This document shows, in pieces, positions 25,944 to 35,801 of a stretch of 64,000 nt of DNA. The stretch is taken from assembly GCA_963843365.1 (NCBI GenBank), contig CAWJKG010000002.1:744001-808000 (forward strand), given 5' to 3'. Both the position numbers and the translations under genes were made by a program. The DNA comes from Bog-473 sp963843365 (lineage in GTDB: Bacteria; Actinomycetota; Acidimicrobiia; Acidimicrobiales; RAAP-2). Below the pieces are notes generated by a model, which saw only the letters and a list, made by a program, of their open reading frames with translations, did no database searches and was not told the origin of the DNA. How positions within the stretch are numbered: position 1 is the stretch's first letter; each line of letters opens with the position of its first letter.

Positions 25944-28494
25944 ATGAGCTTCGTCCCTGGCCCGGGCACCTGCACCGGACAAGATTGCCGCGATGCATCC
26001 CCCGCGCCGGCCCCCGGCCACAAGCCCACGGCACGTCCTTCCGACATGAAGGTCATGGGGCCCGCCTCGCCTGCGACCACGGATCGGCGCGCCGTCCCCA
26101 CGGTCGGCCACACGCCCTGGAACCAGCGGGTCCGTTCCCTCCTGCTGGGGCCGCACGGCGGGGGCACGACCAGGCGCCGGGCCTCCGACGCCGTCCGCGT
26201 CTGCATTGCGGCGGTGCTCGTGGTGATCTGCGTGCCGCTGGCGCAGGCCAACACGTCCCTGGAGATCCACATCTCCGACCTCCTCTCTCCCCCGCCGACG
26301 GGCATCCGGTGGCTCATCACCACCATCTGGTTCGTCGGCTCCATCGGCGTCACCGTGACCCTGGTCCTCATCGGCCTCCTGGTGCCCCGGCTGACCGCCG
26401 TCCGCCAAATGGGGGTCGCCGGTCTGGCCGCGCTCCTCGTCTGCCTGCTGCTCGACGCAGTGCTGGGACCCGCCGCCGGTCGCCCGCCCGTTCCGGATCT
26501 CTCCGGCTTCGACCCGCGTTTCCCGATTCTGCAGCTGGCCATCGCCACCGCCGTCGCGCTGGCCGGGCTGCCCTACCTGAGCCGACCGCTGCACCGGATC
26601 GTCGCCGCGGCGATCGGGTTGGCCGGGCTCTGTGCGGTCGTCGGGTCCTACGGTCTCCCACTCGGCGTCGTGGCCGCGGTGATCGTGGGCTGGGGCACGG
26701 CGGCGGCCTGCCACCTCGCCATGGGCGCGCCGAACGGGCTCCCGTCGGCCTCGGAGGTGACCGAGGCCGTCCGCGATCTGCAGATCGACGTGCGCGGGCT
26801 CGCCTCCCGCGCCACGACAGGAATGGGGCGTGGCGTCCTTCGCCGGCAGGGATCCCGAAGGCCGGCCCGTCGAGTTGGCGGTCTACGGGCGCGACGCCGC
26901 CGACGCCCAATGGCTGCGCAAGGTCTGGCGATTCTGCATCTACAGGGACTCGGGTCCCACGCTCTTGATCAACCGGCTCCAACAGGTGGAGCACGAGGCC
27001 TACCTGACCTTTCTGGCCGGCCACGCGGGGACGCTCGTGCCCGAGTGGTGGCGGCCGGGCGTTGCGGGCCGGCGCATGACGCCGTCCTCGTCACCCGCCT
27101 GCCCGAGGGGCGCCGACTCTCCGCGCTGCCGGCGACGAGGTCTGCGACGACGACATCGACCAATTCCTCCGAGCCGTGGTCGTGCTGTGCCGGGCGGGGA
27201 TCTCACACGGCGCGTTGAGCCCGGAGACCGTGGTCGTCACCGCACAGGGACCGCTGCTGCGCGACTTCCGGCGCGCCTCCTCCTCTGCGCCCGCCACGCG
27301 CACGGAGCGGGACCTGGCCGCTGCTGTGGCGGCGGCGGCCGCGGTCGTGGGCACGGAGCGAGCCGTGGCCGCGACATGCCGCGTGCTCGACACGGAGACC
27401 ATCCAAGCCGTCCTGACCCGCTTGCAACGCTCCACCCTCGACCCCGAGACCGAGCGCATGACCCGACCGCAGAAGGGCTTTCTGAAGGGGTTGCGCGAGG
27501 ACCTGGCGAACGCGGCCGGCGTCGAGGTACCCAAGCTCGTCGAGGCCAAGCGCATCAGCTGGCCCAACCTGCTGATGGTCATCGGCAGCCTGGTCGGGTT
27601 GTGGCTCATCATCGGCGTGCTCACCGAGGCCTCGGGGTCCTTGAGCGTCATCCGCGGCGCGGCGTGGGGCTGGGTGGCCGCAGCCTTCGTCCTGGCGCAA
27701 CTCCCCGTGGTCACCGGCGCCTGGGCGCTGACGGGGGCCGTGCTGGGCCCCATGCCCTTCGGGCGTTGCGTCGCGCTCGAGATGTCCAACATGTTCACCT
27801 CCTTCGTCGGCGGCGATGCCGCCGTCTTCGGCGTCCGCGTGCGCTTCTTCCAGCGTCAGGGTCTCGACGCGCCCGCGGCTATCAGTTCGGGCGCCATCGC
27901 GGGCACTGCGAGCTGGGTGGTCAAGGGGGCGCTCTTCCTGATCTGCCTCCCTTTCGCCGTCGGCGACTTCCACAAGCCGACGGGAGGGGACGGTGGCGCC
28001 CATCAGGGCATCGTCTGGATCATCCTCATCGTCGTTCTGGTCGTCGCCGTCCTCCTGGCGGTGGTGACACTGGTCCCCCGGGTCCGGCGACTGGCGGCGG
28101 ACAAGGCTCGGCCGCACCTGGTCACGATCTGGAAGGACGTGAAGGGGATCGCGGTGGAACCCCGGAAGATCGCCTACGTGCTGGGCGGGTCGCTCGGGAG
28201 CCAACTCCTCATCGCCCTCTGCCTGGGGGCGTCCCTCCATGCCGTCGGCGAGCACGCCAACTTCGCCACCCTCATTGTCGTGCTGACGCTGGCCGCCATG
28301 ATCGGCGGCGCCGCGCCCGTCCCCGGCGGCGCGGGGGTGATCGAGGTGGGGCTGATCGCCGGCCTCACGGCGGCCGGGATCCCCAGGACCAGGCCGTGGC
28401 GGCCGTCTTCATCGAGCGCTTCTGTACCGCCTACCTGCCCCCGATCTGGGGCTGGGCCACGCTCGTCTACATGCGCCGCAGCGATTACATCTGA
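25944..28494 (+). pseudogene. Membrane protein fusing a kinase-like domain to a flippase-like domain (four frameshifts)
   Basis: About 850 residues. N-terminal part with six or more helices (VCIAAVLVVICVPLAQA, GVTVTLVLIGLLVPRL). The middle is a phosphotransferase-like domain: VELAVYGRDAADAQWLRKVW, QQVEHEAYLTFLAGHAG, then GISHGALSPETVVV and LLRDF, in which the catalytic D and N of HGDxxxxN are replaced, so it looks inactive. The C-terminal TIGR00374 / LPG-synthase membrane domain has VGGDAAVFGVRVRFFQRQG and GGAAPVPGGAGVIEVGLIAG. Shifts lie near 26820, 27045, 27135 and 28380. The arrangement is known from actinobacterial flippase-like proteins; the lipid substrate is unknown. Shifts are probably errors. 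Confidence 0.75.
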
Positions 28495-28498
28495 GCGG

Positions 28499-29134
28499 TC
28501 AGCTCGTCCAGCCGTCCACCGCCGGGCTCGTCGTGGCCGTGCCCGTCCCGCCCCCGGTCGCCGTGATTCCGATGAGGGCGGGCATGGAGAAGAAGGTGTT
28601 GGCACAGGCCAGGGGAGCCGAGGCGCCCATGAAAGCATCGTTGCTCAGTGTCACCGTCAGGGGGTTGTCGGCCTGGCCGCTCGCGGCCACCGTGAGGGGC
28701 GTTGCGAGAGTGTGGCTGCTGCCGCTCGTGGTCGTGGCGAAGTTCCACACGACGTCGCTCGGGGTGGTGGACAGGCAGCCCGCCTGGGTCGTGGTCAGCG
28801 CGCTCGAGGTGTACCCGGTGGCATACGTCGTGTTCGTCGGGAGCTGCACGGCCGTGATGGTGACCGGATACGGGTTGGCGTTGGCGATGCTGACCACCAC
28901 ATCGCCGCTGTCACCCGGGTCGAGCAGGTCGCCCGGGGTCGAGACCGCGGTGATGGTGACCTTGGAGATGGTGGCCGACTGCGCCTCAGCCGCGGCGTTG
29001 CTCGTCAGGCCGACGACCCAGTTCGTCGCCCCATACGCCGCCATTCCCGCCAGCGCGCAGCCTGCGGTGATGCAGGCCGCAGTGACCAGCCACGCGTGCT
29101 CCCGCCCCTTGCCAAACGCCACCGGTTCCCCCAC
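28499..29134 (-). CDS. Membrane-anchored or secreted beta-sandwich protein of unknown function
   Basis: 211 residues. One N-terminal hydrophobic segment (AWLVTAACITAGCALAGMAA) acts as a signal or anchor. The rest is rich in Thr, Ser, Val and Ala with beta-strand pattern (ATISKVTITAVSTPGDLLDP, GDVVVSIANANPYPVTITAV), like Ig-type or DUF11-type extracellular modules, with two Cys that could form a disulfide (AGCLSTT, LACANTFF). No catalytic motif. It converges with the flippase gene (4-base gap) and stands alone. I do not recognise its family. Confidence 0.7.
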   Translation of the reverse strand: MGEPVAFGKGREHAWLVTAACITAGCALAGMAAYGATNWVVGLTSNAAAEAQSATISKVTITAVSTPGDLLDPGDSGDVVVSIANANPYPVTITAVQLPTNTTYATGYTSSALTTTQAGCLSTTPSDVVWNFATTTSGSSHTLATPLTVAASGQADNPLTVTLSNDAFMGASAPLACANTFFSMPALIGITATGGGTGTATTSPAVDGWTS

Positions 29135-29279
29135 CAGTCCAATTCAGCCCCGAAACCGCTTGCCCCAATAAGCGTTCCAGAAAAACGGCGGAAAAGGGAC
29201 TGAAGCGGAACAACCCTCATTGTTGGGCTTCCGTTGTGCTGGAGCGCGTCGACCGTCGGACCGCCGGCCGGCGTAGTGG

Positions 29280-30482
29280 TCAGGCGGCGAACGGCAGCTT
29301 CATCACCTCGGCCAGGTTGCCGCCCATGACCTTGGCGATGTCGCCGTGGGGCAGACCCTCCAGCTCTTCGACGTAGGACAGTGGCTCGGACATCCCTTCG
29401 ATGTGGGGATAGTCCGAACCGAAGACCACGCGGTCCACCCCGACCAGCTCAATGAGCTCACGCGGATTCTCCTCGTGGAACGGGTGGATCCAGATGTTGC
29501 GCTTGAGCACCATCAGCGGGTCCTCGGGGAACAGCGCCGGCTCGTGCGCATACGAGCGCCCCAACGCGTCGATGAGCGGTCGCACCCAGGCTGCGCCGTT
29601 CTCCACCGGAAGGATCCGCAGCGTCGGGAAGCGGTTGAGCAGGCCGTGCCCGATGAGCGACGCCACCGTGTCGAAGATGCCCCGGCCTTGGGTGTGTGCG
29701 ATGTGCATGAACGCCGAGGAGCCGGCGAAGGGCAGGTGCTCGCCGCCGTGGTTGCCCTCCCACTGGTTGTAGTAGCGGGTCAGCCCGTCGTCGGAGGCGT
29801 GCATGCCGACCGTGATGTCGAGCTCGGTCACGCGCTTCCAGAAGGGGTCGAACTCGGGCAAGGCGAAGGAGCGGTAGCCCCGGTAGCCGGGGACGGGGGC
29901 CGGCCTGATCAGAATGAGCTTGGCGCCGCGCTCCACCACCCACTCGAGCTCTTCGATCGCCTTGTCGACGATGGGCAGCGTGATGACGGGCGACGCGAAG
30001 ATCCGGCCCTCGTAGTTGAACGTCCAGTGCTCATGCATCCACTGGTTGAGCGCGTGCACCACGACATGCGTGGCGATCGGGTCGTCGGCCAGGCGCTCCT
30101 CGAGCAGGCTGGCCAGTGTGGGCCACATGAGCGCGCGATCGAGACCCAACTCGTCCATCAGCGCCAGCCGCGGTTCGGGCGAGAAGAACGCCTCGGGCGA
30201 CCGGATGGGATCGCCCATCAGCTCGCGGCGGGTCTTGCCCTCCGGGTTGCCGTGCTTGAACAGCTCTTCGGACGCCCCGGGTCGCCCCACCACACTGAAG
30301 GTGGGATTGGGGATGTACTCGGAGATCACGTTGCGCACGGCGATCTTCGTGCGTCCGTTCACCTCGACGTACTTGATGAGCCCCGAATACTCGGGCGGCA
30401 GGAACTTGGTGAAGGCATCCGTGGTCTCGTACATGTGATTGTCGGCGTCGAAGACGGGAAAGTCGACAATGGGCTTGGGCAT
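29280..30482 (-). CDS. Amidohydrolase (Amidohydro_2, TIM barrel)
   Basis: 400 residues. FPVFDADNHMYE (DxN/DxH metal motif) at the N-terminus, RPAPVPGYRGYRSFALPEFD and DITVGMHASDDGL in the barrel, and the end FGSDYPHIEGMSEP with the conserved Asp. It is closely similar to the protein at 46695 through its whole length (ISEYIPNPTFSVVGRPGA, TLASLLEERLADDP), so the two are paralogues. ATG 30482 follows GGAGAT. Upstream, site E of the shared palindrome (30541-30558) suggests common control with the catabolic genes. Reaction unknown; hydrolysis or decarboxylation of a ring acid is usual in the family. Confidence 0.9.
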   Translation of the reverse strand: MPKPIVDFPVFDADNHMYETTDAFTKFLPPEYSGLIKYVEVNGRTKIAVRNVISEYIPNPTFSVVGRPGASEELFKHGNPEGKTRRELMGDPIRSPEAFFSPEPRLALMDELGLDRALMWPTLASLLEERLADDPIATHVVVHALNQWMHEHWTFNYEGRIFASPVITLPIVDKAIEELEWVVERGAKLILIRPAPVPGYRGYRSFALPEFDPFWKRVTELDITVGMHASDDGLTRYYNQWEGNHGGEHLPFAGSSAFMHIAHTQGRGIFDTVASLIGHGLLNRFPTLRILPVENGAAWVRPLIDALGRSYAHEPALFPEDPLMVLKRNIWIHPFHEENPRELIELVGVDRVVFGSDYPHIEGMSEPLSYVEELEGLPHGDIAKVMGGNLAEVMKLPFAA

Positions 30483-30540
30483 GACATCTCCATGAGGACG
30501 GGACCGCCCGGCCTCGCGTTCACGGGGCGGACGGCACGTT

Positions 30541-30558
30541 TTCAACTTCGACGTCAAT
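30541..30558 (-). promoter_or_regulatory. Shared regulon operator, site E
   Basis: Read on the minus strand: TTGACGTCGAAGTTGA (30557-30542), 13 of 16 matches to the consensus TTGACGTCGATGTCAA. A possible promoter TTGAGT (30569-30564)/TGAAAA with a 17-base spacer overlaps it. It lies 60 bases upstream of the amidohydrolase ATG. Confidence 0.6.
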
Positions 30559-30563
30559 ATTAC

Positions 30564-31512
30564 TCAAAAAGGGGTCGCCGGCACAATGGGCGTCAGCTCG
30601 TCGACGAGTTCGGCCAGCACGGGACCGATCCGGTCGGCCAGCACGCCGTTGGCGTAGCCGACCCAGGCCACCGGGGTCACGGTGTCCAGCGGCACGGCCA
30701 GGGGGTTTCCCCACGGATCGGTCACCACGCCTCCGGCCTCCTCGAGCAGGAGCACGGTGCACACGTCGTAGGGGTGGCAGGCGACTCCCCCAGCGCCGAC
30801 GAGCGGGCGCAGGTCGGCCACGAAGCGGTCCCGCCCGGTTATCAGTTCGTGGACCTGGCCCCCGCTCGAGAGGTATTGGTCGTCGAACACGTGACGCGAC
30901 CCCAGCCGTGCGAACAGTTCGGATTCCAGTGAGGCCAACGCCGTCTTCCCGGGGAGGAAGAACTTCGACAGGCCGCTGAAGCTGTGGTCGAGATCCGTTT
31001 CCGCCGACGGGCGCACCACGATGGCCGCGCGTTCCCCACTGCCGAGATGGAGACGCTCCGCGTGCAGGCCACAGCCACGGACGCCGCTCAACTGGTCACA
31101 GGCGCCCTGCTTCACGGTGGGCAGTTCGGTCATGGCGGCGGCCACGACATCGGCCAGACCGCCTCCCGGCGGCGCCGCCGCGGCCAAGCACCACGCAGGG
31201 CGCTTGTCGAACATCAGCCCCCGCGTGCCGTCGATCGGGTCGACGATGACCGTCCACGCGGCCCGGCTCCCCACGAGCACCGGCTCGTCGAGCCCTTCGG
31301 ACACGACGAGGACGTCGGACCAGTGCTGCGCGAACCATTGCAGCAGTTCGTCGTCCGCGACGCGATCGATGGCGTACTGCGTATCGGCCACGGTCTCTCC
31401 CGAGACGGCAGCCATGTCGTGGCCCCGGTCCCGCGCCCCGTGCGACGCGGTCACGCACGTGCGCGCCGAGCGCGCACAGCAGATGACGGGCTTCCTCAGG
31501 GGTGGTCGGCAT
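30564..31512 (-). CDS. Inositol monophosphatase family protein (one frameshift)
   Basis: Mg2+-dependent phosphatase (IMPase / FBPase / PAP phosphatase fold). ATG 31512 gives MPTTPEEARHLLCALGAHVR, then a shift at about 31445 leads into ASHGARDRGHDMAAVSGETV. Catalytic motifs: VVSEG (Glu ligand), VDPIDGTRGLMFDKRPAW (DPxDGT) and the C-terminal CHPYDVCTVLLLEEAGG in the place of WDxAAG. About 316 residues. The substrate may be a sugar or nucleotide phosphate. Its end is immediately before operator site E of the next gene. Confidence 0.82.
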
Positions 31513-31713
31513 ACGCTTCCTGGTGCGCCGACACCGGCCGCGCATCTGGTGCGGACGGGGAACGGCGCACGGGGAGACTCTACGGCAGCACTGCTCTGTG
31601 GAAGCGGGCCGTCGTCCCGTCCCAGGGTCGCCGGTGAGGGCGCGGTGTTACGTTGACCGGCACCCAGCGATGGTGCCGCACCGCACGCCGGCGCCAGGGC
31701 GGAGGAGGCGCGG

Positions 31714-32433
31714 ATGGCGACGTATGTGCTCGTACACGGTGGGGGTCATGGCGGCTGGTGCTATCAGCGCGTCGCCCGGCTCCTGCAGGCCGAGGGCCAC
31801 GTGGTCTACGCGCCCACGTTGACGGGGTTGGGCGAGCGCGCCCACCTGCTCAACGCCGACGTGGATCTCGACTGCCACATCGACGACGTCGCCGCGGTCC
31901 TGCGATTCGAGGATCTCCGCGATGTCATTCTGGTGGGCCACAGCTATGGCGGGATGGTGATCACGGGCACCGCCGACCGCGTCCCCGAGCGAATCGGCCG
32001 TCTGGTGTTCCTCGACGCCGCCAACCCCACGAACGGGCAGTCGCTCGCCGACGTCGCCGGTCCCGTCATCGGTGCCGTCAGACCCTTCGGCGAGGTGCTC
32101 GACGGCATGGAGCTTGTCCTCTTGCCGGGGCCCCACGCCGGCCTCCTCTACGGCGTCACCGACCCCGACGACCTGGCCTGGATGGCCGAGCGGCTGACGG
32201 CGCACCCGTGGAAGTGCTTCGAACAACCGCTGGACCTGAGAAACGAGGCGGCACTGTGGGCCATTCCGCAGTTCCACATCGTGTGCAGCTCGACAGTGGC
32301 CACGCGGGACCCCGAGCCGCTGGCCCGGGCCCGGGCCGAGGGCCGGTTCTGGGAGATCGACACCGGACACGACCTCATGATCACCGAGCCGCAGAAGGTT
32401 GCGGACGCGTTACAGCAGGTCGCAGTGGCCTGA
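31714..32433 (+). CDS. Alpha/beta hydrolase
   Basis: 239 residues. Begins MATYVLVHGGGHGGWCYQRV (HGG oxyanion motif), nucleophile elbow VGHSYGGMV with the catalytic Ser, RARAEGRFWEIDTGHDLMIT holding the catalytic His at TGHD. This resembles plant-type salicylate/methyl-ester esterases (MES family). ATG 31714 has GGAGG 8 bases upstream. No clear operon partner; the solute-binding protein follows 83 bases later. Confidence 0.9.
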   Translation: MATYVLVHGGGHGGWCYQRVARLLQAEGHVVYAPTLTGLGERAHLLNADVDLDCHIDDVAAVLRFEDLRDVILVGHSYGGMVITGTADRVPERIGRLVFLDAANPTNGQSLADVAGPVIGAVRPFGEVLDGMELVLLPGPHAGLLYGVTDPDDLAWMAERLTAHPWKCFEQPLDLRNEAALWAIPQFHIVCSSTVATRDPEPLARARAEGRFWEIDTGHDLMITEPQKVADALQQVAVA

Positions 32434-32516
32434 CCGGCACCGCGCCCTCAGGGCGTGTATGCCTAGGGTCCCGAATCGGCATCGGGTGGCACTTCTTGGG
32501 GAGGAATCAACACGAC

Positions 32517-33773
32517 ATGGGAAGCATTTCCGGCAGGGTGAGGGGCAGGTTGGGGCTGGCGGCACTCGCGTTCACCGCGGGTGTGGGCGTCACCAGCCTG
32601 GCGGGAGGGACCGCAGGAGCGGCGGCGTCGGAGTCGCCGATCACCATCGTGATGATCAGCTCGCTGACGGGCGAGGGGTCGTCTGAATTCAGCCAGGCCC
32701 CCGTGGGCTTCAATGCCCGGATCGCGATGCAGAACGCCGAGGGAGGGGTCGACGGCCACAAGATCAAGGGGATCGTTCTCGACGACCAGACGAGCCCGAC
32801 GGAGATCGCGACCGCCGTGCAGGACGCGCTGTCGAAGAACCCGGTGGGCATCGTCTCCACCAGCCCGCTGTTCTTCCTCGCCGACAAGTACCCCCAGCAG
32901 GCGGGCATGCCGGTGACCGGCGGGTTCTTCGACGGGCCCGAGTGGGGCGAGCAGCCCTTCACCAACATGTTCGCGGCCGACGTGGGCAGCCTCAATGACA
33001 AGTACCCGGTCAACACCTCCATCGGCGCGTTCATGAAGGCGCACGGCGGCACCGTCGTGTGCTCGTACGGCTACGGGATCTCGCCGTCGTCCAGCCGCTC
33101 CGCCGTCGGCACCAACCTGTCGTTCGAGCATGCCGGGGGCAAGTCCGGCGTCCTGGACACGTCCATCCCCTTCGGCTCCGTCGCCATGACGACACCGGCG
33201 CTGGCGGCCAAGCAGGCAGGCTGCGACGCCTACTACGCCGGGCTCGACGACAACTCGAACGACGCGCTGGCGACCGCACTGCAGCAGGAGGGCGTCAAGC
33301 CCAAGGTCATGGTGTTCCCCACCGGCTACGAGCCGAGCGTGATCGGCACACCGGCCTGGAAGGCGGTGCAGGGGAGCTACTTCGAGACCGAGTTCCGCCC
33401 CTTCTCGCTGCCCAACGCCGGCACGGAGCAGATGCAGTCGGCACTCGAGAAGTACGAGCACTTCACCAGCAAGCAGTTCCCCTCGTTCGCCCAGTACGAG
33501 TCCTGGCTCGGGGCCGACCTCATGATCAAGGGGCTGACGCTGGCCGGACCCACCGCGTCGCACGCCGCCGTGATCAAGGCGCTGCGGGGCATCACGAGCT
33601 ACAACGGAAACGGGCTGCTGCCCGAGAACATCGACTTCGCGACCGACTTTGGCAAGGATCTCCCCAAGTCGTGTGGGTGGTACATGAAGGCGGAGAAGAG
33701 CGGCTTCGTGGCGGTGTCGAGCCAGCCCTGGTGCGGCACCGACATCCCCGGCACCACCACGGTCCAGGGTTAG
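32517..33773 (+). CDS. ABC transporter solute-binding protein, branched-chain amino acid type
   Basis: 418 residues, intact. Signal peptide at residues 1-37 (LGLAALAFTAGVGVTSLAGG ending TAGAAAS). Mature part ITIVMISSLTGEGSSEFSQA, then MQNAEGGVDGHKIKGIVLDD typical of LivJ-like proteins. The C-terminus has CGWYMKAEKSG and PWCGTDIPG. It is a near copy of the protein at 40323 (GSYGYGISPSSSR and KYEHFTSKQFPSFAQYE correspond). Good ribosome-binding site GGGGAGGAA. The only matching permease genes in the window are at 41.7-45.4 kb, so it may feed that transporter. Confidence 0.92.
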   Translation: MGSISGRVRGRLGLAALAFTAGVGVTSLAGGTAGAAASESPITIVMISSLTGEGSSEFSQAPVGFNARIAMQNAEGGVDGHKIKGIVLDDQTSPTEIATAVQDALSKNPVGIVSTSPLFFLADKYPQQAGMPVTGGFFDGPEWGEQPFTNMFAADVGSLNDKYPVNTSIGAFMKAHGGTVVCSYGYGISPSSSRSAVGTNLSFEHAGGKSGVLDTSIPFGSVAMTTPALAAKQAGCDAYYAGLDDNSNDALATALQQEGVKPKVMVFPTGYEPSVIGTPAWKAVQGSYFETEFRPFSLPNAGTEQMQSALEKYEHFTSKQFPSFAQYESWLGADLMIKGLTLAGPTASHAAVIKALRGITSYNGNGLLPENIDFATDFGKDLPKSCGWYMKAEKSGFVAVSSQPWCGTDIPGTTTVQG

Positions 33774-33797
33774 CGCCCGCAGCGTGGTCTCATCTGG

Positions 33798-33836
33798 GGA
33801 CTGAGCCGGTCTCGCCCACGCGGGCCGGCTCAGTCC
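33798..33836. terminator. Bidirectional hairpin
   Basis: GGACTGAGCCGG pairs with CCGGCTCAGTCC (12-bp perfect stem, 15-base loop). It lies in the convergent gap between the binding-protein gene and the ferredoxin gene and covers the ferredoxin stop. Confidence 0.65.
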
Positions 33837-34021
33837 ACGATGGAGATGGCGTTCTTGGGACAGGTCCGCACGGCGGCCTCGACTTTCTGGCGCAGCTCCT
33901 CGGGCGGGCTCTCGTCGAGGACATAGAGCAGATCGTCGTCCCGCACCTCGAACACTTCGGGGGCCAGCCCCATGCAGAGCGCGTTGCTCTCGCACAGATC
34001 GAAATCGACTACGACGCGCAT
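33830..34021 (-). CDS. [3Fe-4S] ferredoxin
   Basis: 63 residues. Cys10, Cys16 (CESNALC) and Cys54 (TCPKNAI) are the three cluster ligands, as in P450 ferredoxins, and the surrounding LAPEVFEVRDDD and LRQKVEAAVRTCP are closely similar to the ferredoxin at 14762. No P450 is adjacent; the second P450 of the window (58090) lacks a ferredoxin, so this one may serve it. It lies downstream of the mutase gene, separated by 144 bases with nothing recognisable. Confidence 0.9.
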   Translation of the reverse strand: MRVVVDFDLCESNALCMGLAPEVFEVRDDDLLYVLDESPPEELRQKVEAAVRTCPKNAISIVD

Positions 34022-34165
34022 CGACACTCCTCTGGGTTCCAGATCCATCCGTGCACCATCGCCGCGAGGCTACGCGACCGCTGTCCTGGGCCGCTGCTCG
34101 GGGCCCCGGAAGTCTCCCTCCAGCCAGGGCCCCCAGGGCCCGACCGCGCTCTGGGACGCCGTGCC

Positions 34166-35794
34166 TCAGGCGACGTGACGTTCGGTGTAGAGCCCGAATA
34201 CTGATTCGAGCGCCTGCATCGTCTCGCCGACGCTGACGTGATGACGCGCTGCCTCAATGAGCGCGGGCATGAGGTTGACGGTCGCATCCGCCGCGTCCTT
34301 GGCCAGCCGGGCGAGCGACGCGCGGACGGCATCGTCGTCCCGAGCCCGCTTGACGGCGGCCAGACGCTCCAATTGTTCGGTCTCGACGTCTGCACCGATG
34401 GAGAGCGTGGAGGGTGCGATCCCGTCGTCCTCCACATACCCGTTGACCCCGACCATGGTCCACTCCCCCTTGGCCAGCTTCGACTGGAACGCATAGGCCG
34501 CGTCGGCGATCTCCGCCACGAACCAGCCGTCCTCAATGCAGGCGAAGACCCCTTGCAACATGGAGCCCGAACCCGCCTCCTGGAGGTGGGCGAACATCTC
34601 CTCCGCCTGCCGTTCGAGCTCGTCGGTCAGCGCTTCGACGAACCAGGACCCACCGAGGGGATCGGCCACGTGGACGACGCCGGTCTCCTCGGCGATGACC
34701 TGCTGGGTACGAAGGGCCAGCACTGCTGCGTGCTCGGTCGGCAGTGCCAGCGCCTCGTCGAAGGAGTCCGTGTGCAGACTCTGGGTCCCCCCTAACACGC
34801 CGGCCAACGCCTCGATCGCGACGCGCACCAGGTTCACCTCGGGCTGCTGAGCGGTCAGGGAGACACCTGCGGTCTGGGTGTGGAACCGCAGCTGACAGGA
34901 ACGCCCATCCGCGGCGCCGTAGCGCTCGCGCATCCAGCGCGCCCAGATCCGACGGGCGGCCCGGTACTTGGCGATCTCCTCGAAGAAGTCGCTGTGGGCG
35001 TTGAAGAAGAAGCTCAAGCGTGGCGCAAAGTCGTCGACCGCCATTCCGGCTGCCGTCGCCGCTTCGACATAGGCGAACCCGTTGGCCAACGTGAACGCGA
35101 GCTCCTGCGCCGCGGTCGAACCCGCCTCGCGGATGTGATACCCGGAGACCGAGACCGGATGCCAGCGCGGCAGCTCCGCCGAGCAGAACCGCATGACGTC
35201 CGTGACGAGCCGGACCGAGGGTCGCGGCGGGAAGACGTACTCCTTCTGGGCCTGGTACTCCTTCAAAATGTCGTTTTGGAGCGTGCCCGAGAGGGCGGAC
35301 CTCGCCACGCCGGTCCGATCGGCGACGCCGACGTACATGGCGAGGATGGGAGCGGCCGCGGAATTGATCGTCATGGAGGTCGAGACATGGCCTAAGTCGA
35401 TGCCGGAGAACAGCGTTTCCATGTCGTCCTGGGTGTCCACGGCGACGCCCGCCCGCCCCACCTCCCCCTTGGCCCAGGGGTCATCGGAGTCGCGACCGAG
35501 CAGGGTCGGCATGTCGAAGGCCGTGGACAACCCGTCACCCCCGGCCCGCAGCAGCTCCTTGAAGCGCTTGTTCGTATCGGCCGCCGTGCCGAAGCCTGCG
35601 AACTGGCGCATCGTCCACAGCCGGGAGCGGTACATGGAGGCGTAGGGCCCCCGCGTGTAGGGGTACTGACCGGGCAGCTCGGCTCCGTCGGGCCCGTAGA
35701 CGGCGTCGACGGGCACGCCCGACATCGTCTCGAACCGCGCCGCTCGGCGTGGCGAGCTCTCGAACTGCTCCCGCCAGATCTCGCGGTCGGCCAC
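34166..35794 (-). CDS. Acyl-CoA mutase large subunit, methylmalonyl-CoA mutase family
   Basis: 542 residues, the substrate-binding TIM barrel (MM_CoA_mutase). Motifs: YPYTRGPYASMYRSRLWTMR at about residue 45, FDMPTLLGRDSDDP, SGTLQNDILKEYQAQKEYVF and SVSGYHIREAGSTAAQELA. The cobalamin-binding domain (DxHxxG) is absent, as in two-component mutases such as isobutyryl-CoA or 2-hydroxyisobutyryl-CoA mutase, but no small subunit gene lies in the window. Carbon-skeleton rearrangement of a branched acyl-CoA is certain by family; the substrate is open. GTG 35794 is probably leaderless. Confidence 0.92.
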   Translation of the reverse strand: MADREIWREQFESSPRRAARFETMSGVPVDAVYGPDGAELPGQYPYTRGPYASMYRSRLWTMRQFAGFGTAADTNKRFKELLRAGGDGLSTAFDMPTLLGRDSDDPWAKGEVGRAGVAVDTQDDMETLFSGIDLGHVSTSMTINSAAAPILAMYVGVADRTGVARSALSGTLQNDILKEYQAQKEYVFPPRPSVRLVTDVMRFCSAELPRWHPVSVSGYHIREAGSTAAQELAFTLANGFAYVEAATAAGMAVDDFAPRLSFFFNAHSDFFEEIAKYRAARRIWARWMRERYGAADGRSCQLRFHTQTAGVSLTAQQPEVNLVRVAIEALAGVLGGTQSLHTDSFDEALALPTEHAAVLALRTQQVIAEETGVVHVADPLGGSWFVEALTDELERQAEEMFAHLQEAGSGSMLQGVFACIEDGWFVAEIADAAYAFQSKLAKGEWTMVGVNGYVEDDGIAPSTLSIGADVETEQLERLAAVKRARDDDAVRASLARLAKDAADATVNLMPALIEAARHHVSVGETMQALESVFGLYTERHVA

Positions 35795-35801
35795 CCAGCA
35801 A

